Below are positions 27,901-42,400 of a stretch of 64,000 bases of DNA, one piece after another. The stretch's first letter is position 1; every line of letters starts with the position of its first letter. The notes below the pieces were generated by a model, which made no database searches, was not told where the DNA came from, and saw nothing but the letters and a program-made list of their open reading frames with translations. The DNA comes from Trichuris trichiura (Eukaryota; Nematoda; Enoplea; Trichinellida; Trichuridae): contig JBAJFE010000026.1 of assembly GCA_037903355.1 (NCBI GenBank), positions 6,138,001-6,202,000 of the forward strand, read 5' to 3'. A program made the position numbers and the translations under genes.

Positions 27901-30700
27901 GAGTAGAAGAGAAGTTTCAGAACGAGTTGGTCACCGAGGCTTCTTGGTGAAAGTGTGTGCACAGCGAACTTTGTTCAACGGGTAATAGTCGTTTATTCAT
28001 TATTATGCTTTGTTCTACAGTTTCTGAACACAGTATGTCTTTTAGCAGGATTCTGTATTTTTATATTCTTCTTCATCTACGCTTTTTCCATTTATAGTAG
28101 GCGTCTGTAATTAAAGTACACAAATGCCCTACCACTGAATAGATGAGCAGATTGCTCCGGAAAATACGATACAAATTTTTCGTACGTTTCGGAACTGCTC
28201 TTGTTGCGTCGTCGGCGATATTAGAAAGAGTAATACGGGCATGTGTTATTTAAAAGCGAGGAGCCTTAGAACTTTTGACGAATCGGTCACAGTATCAGTC
28301 TATGGGGAAACAGGTCGTTTTACAAGATGAAAACATTTTACCAAAGAATATTTACGCAGCTTTCAAAAAATGTACACTATAATGTAAGGGGACATTCTGA
28401 AGTATGTTTACTGGCGATGTATGCGTACAGCTTCAATCAATTTAGGTTTTCGTTTGATTAATGGTGTTTGCTCGGTTGTTGCTTCTAGCTTTCCGTGAAA
28501 GGGACTGACGTTTGCGGAAGTGTTGGGTGTACGCAGCATTTCCAACGCTGAACGGTAATCTTATTTTAGTCTGCAAACTTAATCGGCAGCTTACTAATCA
28601 TGTTGGGTAAGTAATATACGGAGCAGTTGAACTTTATCTTAAAAATTTTGCGCAACACTTTACTCAAAGTGATTGCATAAACAACGATGACAATGATTTC
28701 GCACCGCATTCGCTCCTTATGTGCGATAAATCGGTTTTACTGTTGTCAAACAAGTGAGTGCAATTTATCTGCGTAGAAATTACGAGTTTCTTTCTTTCGT
28801 TGCTTATAAATTTTGTGCATATGCCAATTGTAAGTATATTCTCCCTTTAATCGTAAAGAAATTCGTAATAGCAAGCAAGTACCAAACTTCAAGATAAAAG
28901 GATAATTGCTAGAAAGAAAAAGAGCGTCATTAAAATGGGTTTGTTTACTGTTGCAAAGCAGTACTAACGTGGTCGTCGTCAGTGCTTGCTATTGCAAGTA
29001 TCCAAAAGAAACCTGTCTTCAATAATGCTTAAATGGATTCATATTTTTGGCAAGCAGAACTGCTTGAAAGTCTTCGAAGTTTATAATTTCAAAAAGAGAA
29101 GCTCGGTAAGAGGAAGAAAGAACGTTATCAACGAGGGCATCAACTTTTCATGAACAGCTTTAGGATTAAATTGGGTTTCCATGAGCAATGCGCCCGGCTA
29201 GTTAATATAAGGGTTGTCCGTGTCTTAAATAAAGATGAAAGAAGAGAGCAGTTCGGGAATGCAGCGTACCAATTAAAATTATATACAATGCTGTCGCTTC
29301 TAACTGCAGTTGGCTATTCAGACATTGACCAATGGCATCCTTTGCGACAGACACTGGAAACTTGCAAGCTGAAATAGCCATTTCGGACAAAGAGACAAAA
29401 TCGGCCCATTGCAAGAAATGCAATTTTCAAAATGATTAAAAGCCTCAAGTTCATTGAACAAACAGATGATAAATTTGAGTTGGAGCTTCTGCCATCAAAA
29501 TGTCTTTCGTTCGTTGCTTTCTGCATTAAATCATCAAATAGGGCATAGCAAAGCTTGTAAAACCGTTTTGCATTGTTGAACGGCATGTCTTAGCTAAGCG
29601 AATAATCATTCCTTGGATATTGTTTTGTTAATTGCAGCTGAATTCTGTTCTTATTGGAATGAGCAGAGTAGCGGCTGACCTCTTACCTTCGTGGGGTCGT
29701 TACAGCAGGCGAAAATAATTTTCAGGTTGAGCCGTTAAAGTGATGTAAACATCATAAGTGAACAACTAAGCACTACTTAATCACAAGTACCGTGGAAGCG
29801 ATGATGCCTAGGGGAAAGGTCAAAGTGAAATAGAAAAGATTAACATGGATTACGTTCAGGGGATAACATACAGACGCTGGTTTTCTGTGAAGATTTAAAA
29901 TGCTATAAAAGGATGGCTAGCGTAAGCACGCAGGCGGTGCAAATAAGATGGTTTCAGGAAAGTTGGAATGCAGCTTCTGACTGATGCGCTTTTTCATTTG
30001 GAGTGAACATTACGTTGTTTACCCAGAAGTGGGGTTGGATGATATGCTTGATCAATGCACGACTTCGCAGGTACGGCGATTTGATATGTTTGTCCAGGTG
30101 TTATATCACAAAAGTTAAAACTTTTTCTCGTGTTGCAAAATGTGACTGACGACTTTACGCATGCACTTTTCGAGTTTAGAACTTGCAAAACTTGTAGACG
30201 GCAGACAGCAATTTTTCATGAAAATGACCCTTTTAAACACATCGCAACAACATGTGAAATAAGTGCTACGACTTATCGTTTGTTTTGATATTATGTTGGA
30301 ACTTGAGTTTTGTCAGTATTTACTTAACGTGGCTTGGCAAAGTTACGAAAGATTAGCAGACCTGATTTTGATGCTGATATGAAAGCTGTAGATAAGACAT
30401 ATTGTCGATCTTGTACTTTATCCCCATTTTCTCCATGGCTAGCAGGAACGTCGCGCATGATCAACTGCGACTTTGCTTGTGTGAAAATATCCTCGGCATG
30501 CGCACAGCAGAACGTTGATTCGCAAATTTTTTAATTCGAAATTTGACATATTGGATAGACGACAGTCTGTCTATCTTTCATATCTGGTGTTAGACGCATT
30601 GCAGGCGGAACTTGAATAATAGTGGACAAGTAACACTCCGGTTAACCGTAGCTTATCCTGCCCCTATATGACTGTAGTATGTAGTTCAAAAGAATTCTTT
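27901..30700. other. Intergenic stretch, no identified gene
   Basis: No domain-bearing open frame. Short frames near 29150-29590 on both strands overlap each other and show nothing recognisable. A small segment before a GTAAGT at about 28606 reads SANLIGSLLIML after a TTTTAG acceptor and might be a 40-nt exon, but no partner exons were found. Confidence 0.35.
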
Positions 30701-30729
30701 AGGTTAATATGTTGAGCTGAAAGGTACTA

Positions 30730-31200
30730 CTCGATTCGATACAAGAGAAAACGGATAGAAATGTCGATCTTCACGAAGCGCCGGGTATTTCTACGGGTGA
30801 ACCACCTCATCACCGGAGATAAATCCTGGCTTTTTTATGAAACTTCCTACTGGACTCGCTACTGGCTTTGCTTTGGCTTCGCAGCGTCAACTGAAGTCAA
30901 AGCTGATGGATACCAGAAAAAGCTTTTGCTTTGCGTTTGGTCAAGAGTAGGCGACGTTGAGCATTGGGAGGTGTTTCCAGAATGGAGAACGAAAAAGGCA
31001 GAAATTTATGCTAATCAGCAACTAAGACTCAGAGGCAAACTCGATTGAGATTCATACCAAATGGGCCAGGTCTTCTTGCAGCACGTCACGGGTGACAAGA
31101 TGGCACCAAACTTACTCACTGGCTTCTGAACGAATGCGGTTGGGAGGTAAGTGCTATCCATCCAGTGACGGTCAAAATCCTGAAAGTCGAATTCCCGAAT
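30730..31200 (+). pseudogene. Decayed mariner-type transposase
   Basis: The plus-strand frame starting near 30760 reads VFLRVNHLITGDKSWLFYET, followed by KLLLCVWSRVGDVEHWEVFP. This matches the mariner transposase core, where the first catalytic Asp sits in the (V/I)TGDE(K/S)W motif. Here the residue after Asp is Lys rather than Glu. The frame then breaks, and a related stretch (DGTKLTHWLLNECGWEVSA) continues in another frame, where an intact element would have DN(A/S)xPH and the PYSPDLAP motif. N-terminal helix-turn-helix and terminal repeats were not found. This is a dead fragment. Confidence 0.7.
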
Positions 31201-31453
31201 AGATCGAAAATGCACTGAAAAGTTTGGCCTTGTGGCAGTTGTGCATTAGCATCTTTTAGGTAAAGGATGTATTTGAGTAGATGCGTTATTATGCTGGTCT
31301 TGTTCGAAGTTGGTGGTCTAAAAACAAGTATAGTAACGCACCTGTTCAAATACATTCCTAATTTAAAAGATGCCAACACAACTGCCACAAGGTCACACTT
31401 TACATTGTATTTTCGACCTGTTTAGGATTTCGACTTTCAGGATTTTGACCTTA
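31170..31453. repeat. Long inverted repeat (foldback/MITE-like)
   Basis: Left arm about 31170-31300 and right arm about 31322-31453 are complementary over roughly 130 bp with scattered mismatches, separated by about 21 bp. Typical matching stretches are CCTTGTGGCAGTTGTG with CACAACTGCCACAAGG, and AAAATCCTGAAAGTCG with CGACTTTCAGGATTTT. The left arm overlaps the tail of the mariner remnant, so it may be a deletion derivative of that family or an independent insertion. It has no coding capacity and no hammerhead-like motif. Confidence 0.8.
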
Positions 31454-34300
31454 ACTCGCTATCCACCATGTTCTCAATTTTTTGTTTGGTCAGCTGACAA
31501 GACAAGAACTATCTCTCTAAGAAAAGTTTAAAAACAGCGATGACATGGTTTTTTTCAGTTCAAACCCGTCTCCTTCTATGGCCATTTTATCATAGACCTG
31601 CCCAATAAATGGCTTCAGGGTGTAGACAATAATAGCGAATACCTGCTCGATTGGTATTTGATCAAAGCAGACTTATCAGATTTTAAAATACACATGCAAA
31701 TACGGCAGGACCTAGTTCCAACCCACTATAAAATGTCTGCCCTAACTGAAAGTCATTCTACGATCGTTTGTCTTTCAAATGTTCACTATTTCGTCTTTAA
31801 AAGTTCCAGTTCAGTTGAACTGTAGGTCACGTCAACACTTGACGTCCTTCGGAAAGGAAGGTTTTAAACGGTCTGCAATAAAGCCTTGGCATTGGCTAGA
31901 AGTATTTAGTTCTTTTCGACGTTAAGTTCTGTGTTTGCTTATTATTCTTTCTGCGTTGGTTAGTTCCTTTTTTTTCAAGCTGGACACTGTTGTGCAATAT
32001 ATGGGCGACGCCTGAGGAGTTTTCTTAGTAGGTAGTAAGTGTTCAGTGAAAGTTTTATTGCAATAACAACTGAAGTTATACAATTTATTAACAGTATTTT
32101 TCTACTTAAGAATAATAGTACAGTAGTATTGTTTTCCTCATAATATATGGAAATGATGCTCGCTCTGTTTAGTTAACCGTTTTTACATCCGGCGAAACTT
32201 CAAGAATAACCATGTCCTCCCATCGGCGCTAAAGATGGCGGCCAATCAGCTGAGCAGGTATTATTCTTTATTGTTTAAGAAAAGAAAATAAACTTGTAAA
32301 AACCCATCCCAAAGGTAGAACTAAATAAACGTTCACTGAACTAGTATGGCGTTTTAATGTCTCCTAGACAACAAGTTGTTGTTTATTTTTCTTCCACTGT
32401 CACTGCTGGCGGACTAGACGGAACTGTTAAGTTTTGATGCAGTTGTGAAGTCCTTATATTTTCTGGAGTCTGCGCTCACTATATTTTGCGTTTCATTTTC
32501 GAAAGATAAGAATCATAGCGGTTACCTTAAGTGCTATCTTCTACTCAGTTAACCCGTAACTAAGAATGGTGACATAAAAAAGTGAGTCCAGTGGACCTTC
32601 ATTCTTTTTTAGGTATGAGGTCTTTTATTCTAGAACTGAGAGGACCTCTTTCGATAAGCTAAAGATGCATGCATCGCTCCCGGAAACCACTTTAAACTCT
32701 TTTCGCTATAAAGAGTTCTATCATAAAAATGATCCTGTTAGTACACGATCGCCATAAACGGAAAGAAGATGTTATTCAGATCCAGTGAAAGAGGATCCAT
32801 ACCTTCGCGTGCCTAACGGTTGAATAAATAGCTCAAACACGGCATAATTCCTTTTTCAGCGCAGCTATTTGCGATTTCTCTGTTGTTGTTTACAAGTAAA
32901 CACTCTTTCTGACGCTTTGAACCAAATCGGGATTTTCCCATACTTTACGTGTCTCCTATAATGCGACTTCACATAACGCGAAATTTTCCAGTATTTTCAC
33001 GTGACCAAACTCTCGTGCTGTACGAGAACTACCTGTATTTTGTCAAGGTGGGAAAAATTAATTTTGACATCTAGTATTCTGTCTTTTACGAAGCTGCAGA
33101 AAACACAGGTGTTTGTAACAGGCTGATAAAGTTGGATGTCTTTGTCTGGAGAACATGCTCGTATTATTGCGTGACTCTGCAATCGAGAGAAAACACGAAC
33201 ATTAATCAGTGATGGTTGGACCTTTTGTTAACGAACAATAGGTAAAAAGATGTTAAAAAACTTGAAAGTTTTAGAACGTTTTAATACACTTGCTGGGACG
33301 CCAGGAAAGCAGTGGCAGTAAACGTCGTTGAAAAGGCACGTACAGGTTGAAATCTCGTTGAATATTCTATGAGCAGCGACATGTTTGTGAGTCAGCAGTA
33401 CCAATAAAAGGTATACTATAATGCATGCAGCTGATATTGCCTGTCGACACTGTGCTAACGTCAATGACCCTATCTTTATTCATTGACTCTGCATGCTACA
33501 TAAGGACATCCTCAAATTTTCTGGCTATCAAACGCACATATGTCTCAATATTCTTTGGTTGCAGTCGTACGAACATAGAGAGGAATGTTGGACGGCAAAG
33601 TATGCTTTGAAGGCTTCTTCCATGATCTTTTTGGGAATAAGTATTTTGTAGACTTATATGACGTCTAGTAGTCACCCCTGTGTTCTTGTATTGGTCTATG
33701 CAAGCTAAGTGCAGGATGTTACAACAATGCATGAGTTTTTCAGCAGTTTAAAAAAAATATGAAGTTGTCAACGTGTAACAAATTTCTGACAGAATGTCAG
33801 GCTTCTAAAATTCCGAAATAAGCTAAATTAGCTGGCAACCGTTATGATATTGACTATGGCTAGGAAAAAAGAGCAAAAGTAGTCAATGTTTATCTTCAGA
33901 CAGAAAAATTGTGCAACGGATTAAAAAGCAAGTTTTCGATGTCGCATAATATTTCGTAACAGATTCATACGTTTTCACTTTCTTTTGCGAAGGTAGTTGG
34001 CTTATTGGATGTTCCGCTTTCAATAATGCATTAATAGTTTTCAAGGCAAACCGCGTTTCATATTTAGCATTTTAAGAATTGGTGAAGTATGCTTGTCTAA
34101 TCAATTTGTACTTATTGAAAAGAAAAGAACAATATGTTGTATGCAAGTGACAGGATACTGTGTATCCTAGAAGCTACGTTGTTACAACAATTAATGTTCA
34201 ACGAAAGGACTGCTTTCATAAAAAGAAATGGAAAGCATTTCATCAGTTTTGAAAAGGCAATTTTTTAATGCTAAAGCGTAGTACTTTATGTGGAGTATGA
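31454..34300. other. Intergenic stretch, no identified gene
   Basis: AT-rich, with only short scattered open frames and no recognisable exon, RNA or repeat array. Confidence 0.35.
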
Positions 34301-34307
34301 AGCCTTT

Positions 34308-34450
34308 TATTGTTACGGTCCTGTCCAGTTATTTCAGTCTGCAACGTTTGTCCGGAGCTGTCAGGTTAGGAGGGCAGGTTAAAGCCTAATCCGAAAGCTC
34401 CAGAAAAACTTTGGTGACTGAAATAACTGAACAAAGCCGTAACAATATAA
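34308..34450. repeat. Short foldback element, degenerate relative of the hammerhead-like family
   Basis: An imperfect palindrome centred near 34378. The outer arms match well (TTATTGTTACGG against CCGTAACAATATAA; CAGTTATTTCAGTC against GACTGAAATAACTG). The inner part keeps CCGGAGCT and CCGAAAGCTCC, the same segment that follows the hammerhead-like motif in the 27-kb elements. The CUGANGA part is not recognisable, so this is a decayed or diverged copy. Confidence 0.7.
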
Positions 34451-37400
34451 ACTGGGCTCATTTCAATAGTGGAAAATATATATAACGTTTTCCAGTCAAC
34501 TTCGCTCATTCAATGAACGGTTGCACATGTAAAATGAAATGAGAAAGACAGAATCAGTGCTGGAAGGTTCGCTCTGCTAAGCAATTTCAGTTTTAACAAG
34601 TTTCATCCGTACTTCCTGTAATAAGTCTAGACTTTAACAGTAAGTTACTGAGGCAATGTTGAGCAGACATTATATGAACACATAGTAACGAAACAAGACA
34701 TTCTATCTTGGATGACAAGTCATTTAGTAGATAAACTATAAACTGGATTATTCAAACCTTTGTTTACCTGAATTAGCCAGAAAGCATGTAAGCTTGTATT
34801 TATGGAAAACGAATTGTATCACATGTACTTTTTGGAAACGGACTGTCGACACCCGCCGCAAAGATCAGCGCTTTATGTAGCTGAAGAACGGGATGTCCCC
34901 TTTCTATCCATCTGTTTATTAGCTTGTAGAGCGTTTATATCTGTGCTTCCAGACGGGAGCGATAGAAAGCTTGAAAGGAGCCGGATGGCCTTTCAGTTCG
35001 ACTGAACCAAAGAACCAAGTGTCATTCCTCAGGGAGAGGCGCACAGTCGGATGAAAAAGCCAGACTTGCTCAGTTGGGGTTCACAAATGAGCAAAGAAGT
35101 AGTTGTAGAAATTCTCAACGCTTTAAGGGACCTTTCACTTTCACAAAAATGCTACATGTTTGACGTTGACATCTGGCGGCTTGCGACAATAAGTTGCTGG
35201 GCTGCGAATGTTGAACAACGATGGAATTGTTGAATGAACTTCGAGTTACAAAGGTGGGCAGACGGAGGACAAAAATGTGACCGTGAAAATGAAATTAAAA
35301 AATTGAATGCGCTCACATCATGAAAAATTAATTCGGTGATTGGAGGTTATTTTGCGAAATTTGAAAGGGGAGGAGAGAACAATCCCGAACGGGTATCATA
35401 GTGACACTTGAATAGTGCCCGTGATTTAGAAGGCAAGAAAAGCGGAACAGGGCTAAAGCTAAGTTACGGTACCTAGTTTTTCAAATGAACGCCACGTTTT
35501 GATGCCACCTCGCAGCAAATCACTATATGGCATAATATTTTAGGATATCCTTAAGAAGTGCAGCTGACAGTAAGTAAATTCAAGTGATGGAGCGCAAATT
35601 ACAAAAAATGCGAGTGACTGTGTTATTTTGAATTTTTGATACCTGAACTCTCGGCTGTAACAGTCAGTTCGGATAACCAATTTTCTATACTATTTTCATT
35701 GCTGTGCAACAATAGGCTATCCTTAAAAACCATATGAGAAAAGAAGTGATTTGCCGGAAAGCCCAAAATGTAAGAATTGGAACAGCGAAACACCGTGAAA
35801 TAAGTGAGTACGAATACAGTTGTAGGCTGAGTCATTTTGTATTTTACTGCCACTAAGCAATAATGTATTATAAGTATAGAATGCGTACTATTTAATTCAT
35901 AACTGACAGAATATGACGCCTGCTTTGCTGCCATTTTTTAAGGGAAGAAAACCGCAATGGCGAAGTATTAAAATAGCTTTTGTTTAACAGAGCTTTGCAT
36001 AGCGTGTAAGTATAAAGGTAAGTCTATTGGAGGACTTTTATTATCCATATATTCTTAATGAGTGTTTTGAAACTATTATTAATACATTAATGCTAGCAGG
36101 AACAATAGAGCTAATCTATCAATAGTCTTTTTGTGTTCTCATCATTGCGTGCTTCTGCGGTAGAAGCGTTTAGATCGGCCTTTAGGTCAGTGACAAGGAA
36201 ATGCTGTGAACGTGAGTTGTAAATGAATAACGTTTTATCCTTAGAGCAAAAGGCAGAGTTATATCAATGACGAATGAAATGTACTGCCATACTTGTTACC
36301 AAAGCGTTAGTGTGTCTGAATAAAATGGTACCTTTTATTTTTTAGGCTACGTTTCCAGAACGCTGTTAAGCACCTTATTTATAGTTTGTTGCTCATTTCG
36401 AAAGCGCTTTTGCCTGTTCTTTCTTTTGTTTCCACAAATACACTTAATGCCGACAATTTTTTTCTAACGCTTATTTAATCGTTCCCATTGAATGCACGTT
36501 AATCTGGCGTAGGTTAAAGGCATGGACAATACGTAATACTTTGGAATTCATGGTATTTGTTTATGTTATCTTTGAATACGGAAGCTGCCTGTTGCTAATG
36601 GGAAAGACATGTTAGGAAACGAAGCATTCAAAATGAGCATCGTCCCGTCGTCAACTTCTGATCGAGTCTGGTCTGGAAAGAGGACGGACGGGACTAGCCT
36701 TGTCCTGAATACTTCGCTTTATAGCAAACTTTGGTACTAGCGACGGGCGGTTTCCGTATACAAACCGGTATCTGTCTATAACAAAGATTCTCCATTTGGT
36801 ACAATTAATGCTTACGTTGTGCAGCCAGAACAATGGCGAAGCGTTAAGGTAAGCTGTTGTTTGGAATGAATTATACGTAAATAAGAAAAGGCAAGTATAC
36901 CATGAACAGTTTGCACTTAGCCATCACTTTTTTGATTATGAAGCATTCAATAAGTCCAACTGTGTGCGTAGGTAAGGATAGAAAATTCTATTGGTAGAAC
37001 GCCTAGTTTCTTAACGCAGACTACAATAACTATTAACTGAATGGCAGTGGAAGTGGAGAAACCCTAACCGACAAATGCTTCCATAAATAATGGTAGCAAT
37101 GCTTTCCAGTAAAATGTGACACATTCTAACGTCTACTCGAGCACTGTAAAGTGCCGTCTTCATAATTACTCCCAATGAATTAAACATGAGCAACCTGCCA
37201 CTTTGATGAGATGCAGAAATGTTACCACCTGTGAGCAAAATGATGATTCTATCTGTCAAAAAGTGAATAGGCGAGATATAGTTTGCTTTGTACTATTTTT
37301 TCGAGAAGCTCACCATAAATTGCTAAATTTACGTCAGTAGCAGAGTCTATACTTCATTCTGGCGTATGTGTTAAATACTAAATATGTGGAAGCAATGAAT

Positions 37401-39400
37401 CACTGTGATAAATAAAACAGACTTAAGTGAAATAGTAGTGCTCCAAATCTACTGGGAAAAGGAAGAAGGCAGTTCTGTTAAACCCAGGCAATCAGGGTTG
37501 AAATGTACTGATTCCATCCCCGTCTGGCAAATAGAAGGGACCTTTCTGCTAGTGACGTTTACTCGAAATCAGCGGGCGCATCTGGAGGCATTGTTGCAAT
37601 TCGTGATTGAATTTGACAATCGGCTGTGCATTACAGATAACTCGCCTCTAACCATGTCGGTGACACGCGGGACCAGCCTTTACTTTTGACGTGACGATGT
37701 GACATACGGTGATATCAATTCAATCGGTCACCATTTCATGTTTCACTGCAATATTTAGTTTTAGAATGCAAGTTAAGAAAATGTAGGTTAAAATTGTACG
37801 TACTTTCAGGAAGTGCAGCACGTTTCACGAAACCGCTAAAGTTTCCAACATGCTGACGCACTGTGCACAACTTTCTTCATTGATCTTGTTTTTAAGGTGC
37901 TTTTTGGGGTAATCTGTGTTTCAGGGTTATGAGATTCATAAATATTAAAATTCTACTGCTGCCATTTTGTGACTGTTTTTCAAAAAAAACAGGCATTACT
38001 TTGCTCACTTTATCTTTAATTTATAACAGCGGGACTTCGAATTGCTCTTCAGGCTTATCTGAATCCTTTTTTCTTTATTGTTGGATCAGTCGAATTATTG
38101 TTAACACTGTGTTGAGAAAATCAAATTGCCCTTGACTCTTGCATGATATGTTCCGTTCTACAGAAGAGTGAGATTTTTTAGCATTAGCAAAAACTTTGAT
38201 TCTTTTAGCACTGCTCACTGTTTGTAACGTAGGACAAAACACTGATGGTGATTAAGCGGTCTGCCAGTAAAATGCCGCAATACCAAATATAGGTATCAGG
38301 TAACGTAGCATTTGGAGCAAAATATTTCTGTATTGTCACTTCAGTTGGTCATTATCTTATTCAAATGCTCAGTGTCACACGCCTTTACTAATAAGCAGCC
38401 CACCTGCACTTTGTGTCAGACTTTAGTTCCATGATTAGACTCATACTGAGTAACAGCGGCGAAAATACGATTCAGATCAATAGAAACGTCTTTCACGTTA
38501 TTGGCTATAGTCTGTGGTTCGTGTTATAGGACTGAAACTGAAATAGGAACCTTACAGTATATTGGAATAATGAGACCTATCTCCATAAAAACTGAAGGAT
38601 TCGACCGTGCAAAACTAAAGGCAAACTTGGAGGATAGCGTAAGGCATACGAAATTTGTTTAAAGAACGAGGCAGACAGTTGTTAAAATTTGATAATTAAG
38701 AGCTATCGGAAGCCACAGTTAACGATGAGTTTGCTTTAAAACTCCTGGTTGTGCTATGAGTTTAAAGTAAAGAATGAACGCAAGAACGTAGCAGTGAAGG
38801 TTGACTACGGTGCTGATTGCATAATCGTGGTTGTTTTTTACTTGTGTGTTTCTTGGGATCAGGTTCTCAATGCTTTTTCTCTAAGATTTGTTGTGTATAT
38901 GAACAGTTTTCTTAACAGAACGTATATGACATTCACTAACTTGGCTAGCTTTTAAAATTTAGGCGTTTACACTGCACGTAGCCTACCATTCTTCTTGCTT
39001 GAGCAATTGGGTAAGTGGCAAAATTAATTTAGGTCAGGGAAGGGAGAACACAAACAATGGACGCAAGTATTCCTTTCGTTCTCACTGTTTCAACTGATCG
39101 ACAACCGCCACCCTATGCTATGCCCAGCGTGCATGCCGCCATCTTCCGACAATCGAATCCGGTAGTTTTCGACTCGCAGTGCCTGCGTACTAACGTAGCG
39201 AATTTTTGCTTCTGCTGAGTGGGTGTTCTGGTTTTTCAGTGAATAATTAAGTGAGCACACACTACATAGCGACAGCTGAGATATCCATACATGGCCACGT
39301 CTAGCAAGTGCCACTTCGCTTCCGACACGCTAGGCAGTTTACTTTGACATTTTCAGCCTCGCTAAGTTCAAACGGTACGAGCAGTGTCCATCTTCACATA
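34451..39400. other. Intergenic stretch upstream of the SLC6 gene
   Basis: No recognisable exon. Open frames at 34802-35005, 35051-35233 and 37405-37689 (plus) contain no known motif. The last kilobase before 39420 presumably holds the promoter and 5' UTR of the transporter gene, but no specific element can be named. Confidence 0.35.
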
Positions 39401-39419
39401 CAAAGCTATTTTCAGGTTT

Positions 39420-42400
39420 ATGAATTTTACGATGCCGTTGGAACTAAGTTCGATTAGGTCCGTGAACTCTGAAACAACATCTCGCCTAGCTGAAACGACG
39501 ACAGAACAGCATGAGCTATTGACCAAATCTGCTACGTTTGAACGAGCACTGTGCTTGGATAAAGCTCGTGGTCAATGGTCAAAAAAGTTGGATTACCTTC
39601 TTTCCATGATTGGATATTCTGTTGGTCTTTCCAATATCTGGCGATTTCCATACTTGTGCTATCAGAACGGCGGAGGTAACTGGAACATTTTTATTTTATA
39701 TAGTTTCCTACAGTTGAAGAACTAGCTCTTTTCATAGTTTGGTTTGTTCTAGCCTCACACTGCAAAGAGCATTCTTTATTTATATACGGAAATTGGGATC
39801 ACATCCTAGACTTACTTTTAACGTCCTTGTTAGACCGAAAAAGGCAAATGTTAATAAATCCAAAACAATCGCTAACATGAGAAGTCTGTGCAATATTGAA
39901 CTGCGCAGAGTTGGCTGGTTTGCAAATGGCTTTTCTCCTTGATTAATTTTTCAAGCCAAATGAGCAACACGCTAATAATGTGTAAATATTGGTCTTGATT
40001 AAGGCTTCAAGCAGTTTTCTAAAGGCTTCATGCTAGATAAGAACTTCCTCCTTAGCGTTATTAGTTTGTGGTTTTTCATTTAGGACAGTTTGATGGTTTT
40101 GCCTTGTAGGGAACGGCCTTATCTCACTTTCAACCTGCATCAAACAAGTAATTATACAACAGATGTTCTACGAGCTGGTAAATGACCAGTTTATTAACAA
40201 ACGTGGCACAACGTTCGACATAATAAGTGAATTAGAACTTTCGAAATACAGCTGTTGCTTCTTCAGCGTGAAGGTGACATTTCCAATAGAAGTAAAGGAA
40301 TTCTGTGACTGTATTCCACCGCTCTCATATCACATAAATTTCTTGAGAATGCGTTACTCTGATCTGAAGAGCTTCACCTCTAGTAGCGTAGGATGATACA
40401 TCTTTAAAAATTGCAGCTATTCAGGGATAGAACTGAATTGCGTGCACAAATTGCTTGATTGAACAACTGCTATCACAGTTACTTTTATAATGAAGTGCTC
40501 TTTCAAGGTATAGCAATAACATCTGCTCGCAGAAACTGATGAGAGAGAGAGAGAGAGGGCTTGAAAACAATGATGCAAACCTCAAGTACCTTTCATGAAC
40601 TTACTGCTTTTCATGACGAACATAACTTATTCATTAACTCTCATGACAATGCAATTCCGTACGCAATTCAGCTTTTGATATGCCAGTAGACATCAGTATT
40701 CGTTGCGAAGTCGAACAACGGAATACTTACCGTCTTACACGACGAATGATGTACAGCTCACCAGAGTTATTTGGCAGAAGTCCTTCTTGCGGAACAACCA
40801 AACAGCTCCCGAGACTTTACGACTATTCCGCAATAAATAGCTTTTTAAACATTAATTTCGAAGGGGAACAGGTGAACAACCGCAGTCCCGTTTTAATGTG
40901 AAGCAAATTTTAAATGAAGAAACCTGATTTTCAAATTTGCCAACTGCATTATCACGCGCAGCAATAAAAAGTTCCGCGTATACACTGGACTCGATTTAAT
41001 CTGCGACTTTCTGTTGTTTGGAATTTTAGTGTTGCCCTTGTTGTTCTTTGCTGCGGCAAAGTGCAGCGTAGAATTAAAAATATATTCCCGTTCATAGTGT
41101 ACTTTCATGTTTACCACCTTTCAATAGTTGAACTGGCTAGCCGCATCTGTAGTTGGGAAAAATCATGTTTAGGGGTGGGCGTAAAGACTTCGTGCATCAA
41201 TTTTTTTATTTTTTTAAAATGTCAGCTAAGTTATGTTTACTTTATACATTTTAGGTGTATTCTATTTTCTATGGTTCTGTCACAGTTAACACGACTTCAA
41301 AAAAGTTCGCATGTAGCCTATTTCTTCTTGTGGCATGGGCTATCAAGTGCTCATCTTCCATTAGGCGCAATTAAACTTTCACTCCCGTTGCTTTAACAAG
41401 CTGTTTACGATTCTTCCTTTCATTTCGTTCAACTATGTAAATTGTCCAAGAAGTTTCGTATTCGTATTAATGCTTAACCTGATATAGCGAAGTTCCGTTA
41501 ACGTAGCGACCGATGTTTTAAGAGAAAGGGAATCTTCAGTTCCGTAAATTCTAAACTGAATAATAGACTAATGACATTCCGTTTATCTTAGGAGCCTTCT
41601 TGATTCCTTATATAAGTTTTCTGCTACTCTGCGGGATACCACTATTCTTTCTGGAAGCATCAGTTGGCCAATTTACAAGCCGATCAGCAGCTACAATGTG
41701 GTCCATTTGTCCTTTGTTCAAAGGTAATTCCGTAGTTCACATTTTCGTGTTATCATTTAGTGTATTCTGATTTCAGGTGTTGGATGGGCTACAATTATCA
41801 TAACCCTCATAGTCAGTATCTATTTCAATGTGCTTATTGCCTACGGATTAATGTTTTTCTACGAGTCAATGGCTACGGGACCTTTGCCATGGTCTTCTTG
41901 CGGTCATTGGTGGAACACGGATGAATGCTTAGACTACAACAACGAAACAATATATTCAGCTCATCTCCGCTACCGAGAGTGGCTAGTAAATGGAACTACA
42001 GAAAATATGGAAGAAATATTTTTATTATTTCACAACAGATCTATAAAGTCACCGTCCGAGGAGTTCTTCTAGTATTTCTCCAGCCTTTTGATTTGTGAAA
42101 TTGTTAAAGGTTTGTCTTTCATTTAGCAATCGTGTGCTGGAAATTTCCAGCGGCATAGAGCATATGGACGGCTTGGTGACGCACCTGGTGCCTTGCTTAT
42201 TCGCTTCGTGGTTAATTACTATGGGCTGCTTGATAAAAGGAGTAAAATCTTCTGGGAAGGTAGGTTTGGGTGCTGCCAGTTTTCATTGCTTGATATGAAC
42301 CGTTCAGGTGGTGTATTTCACTGCCACATTTCCCTATTTATTGCTCACTGTACTACTTGTTCGTGGATTAACTCTCGAAGGAGCGTACACAGGCATAATG

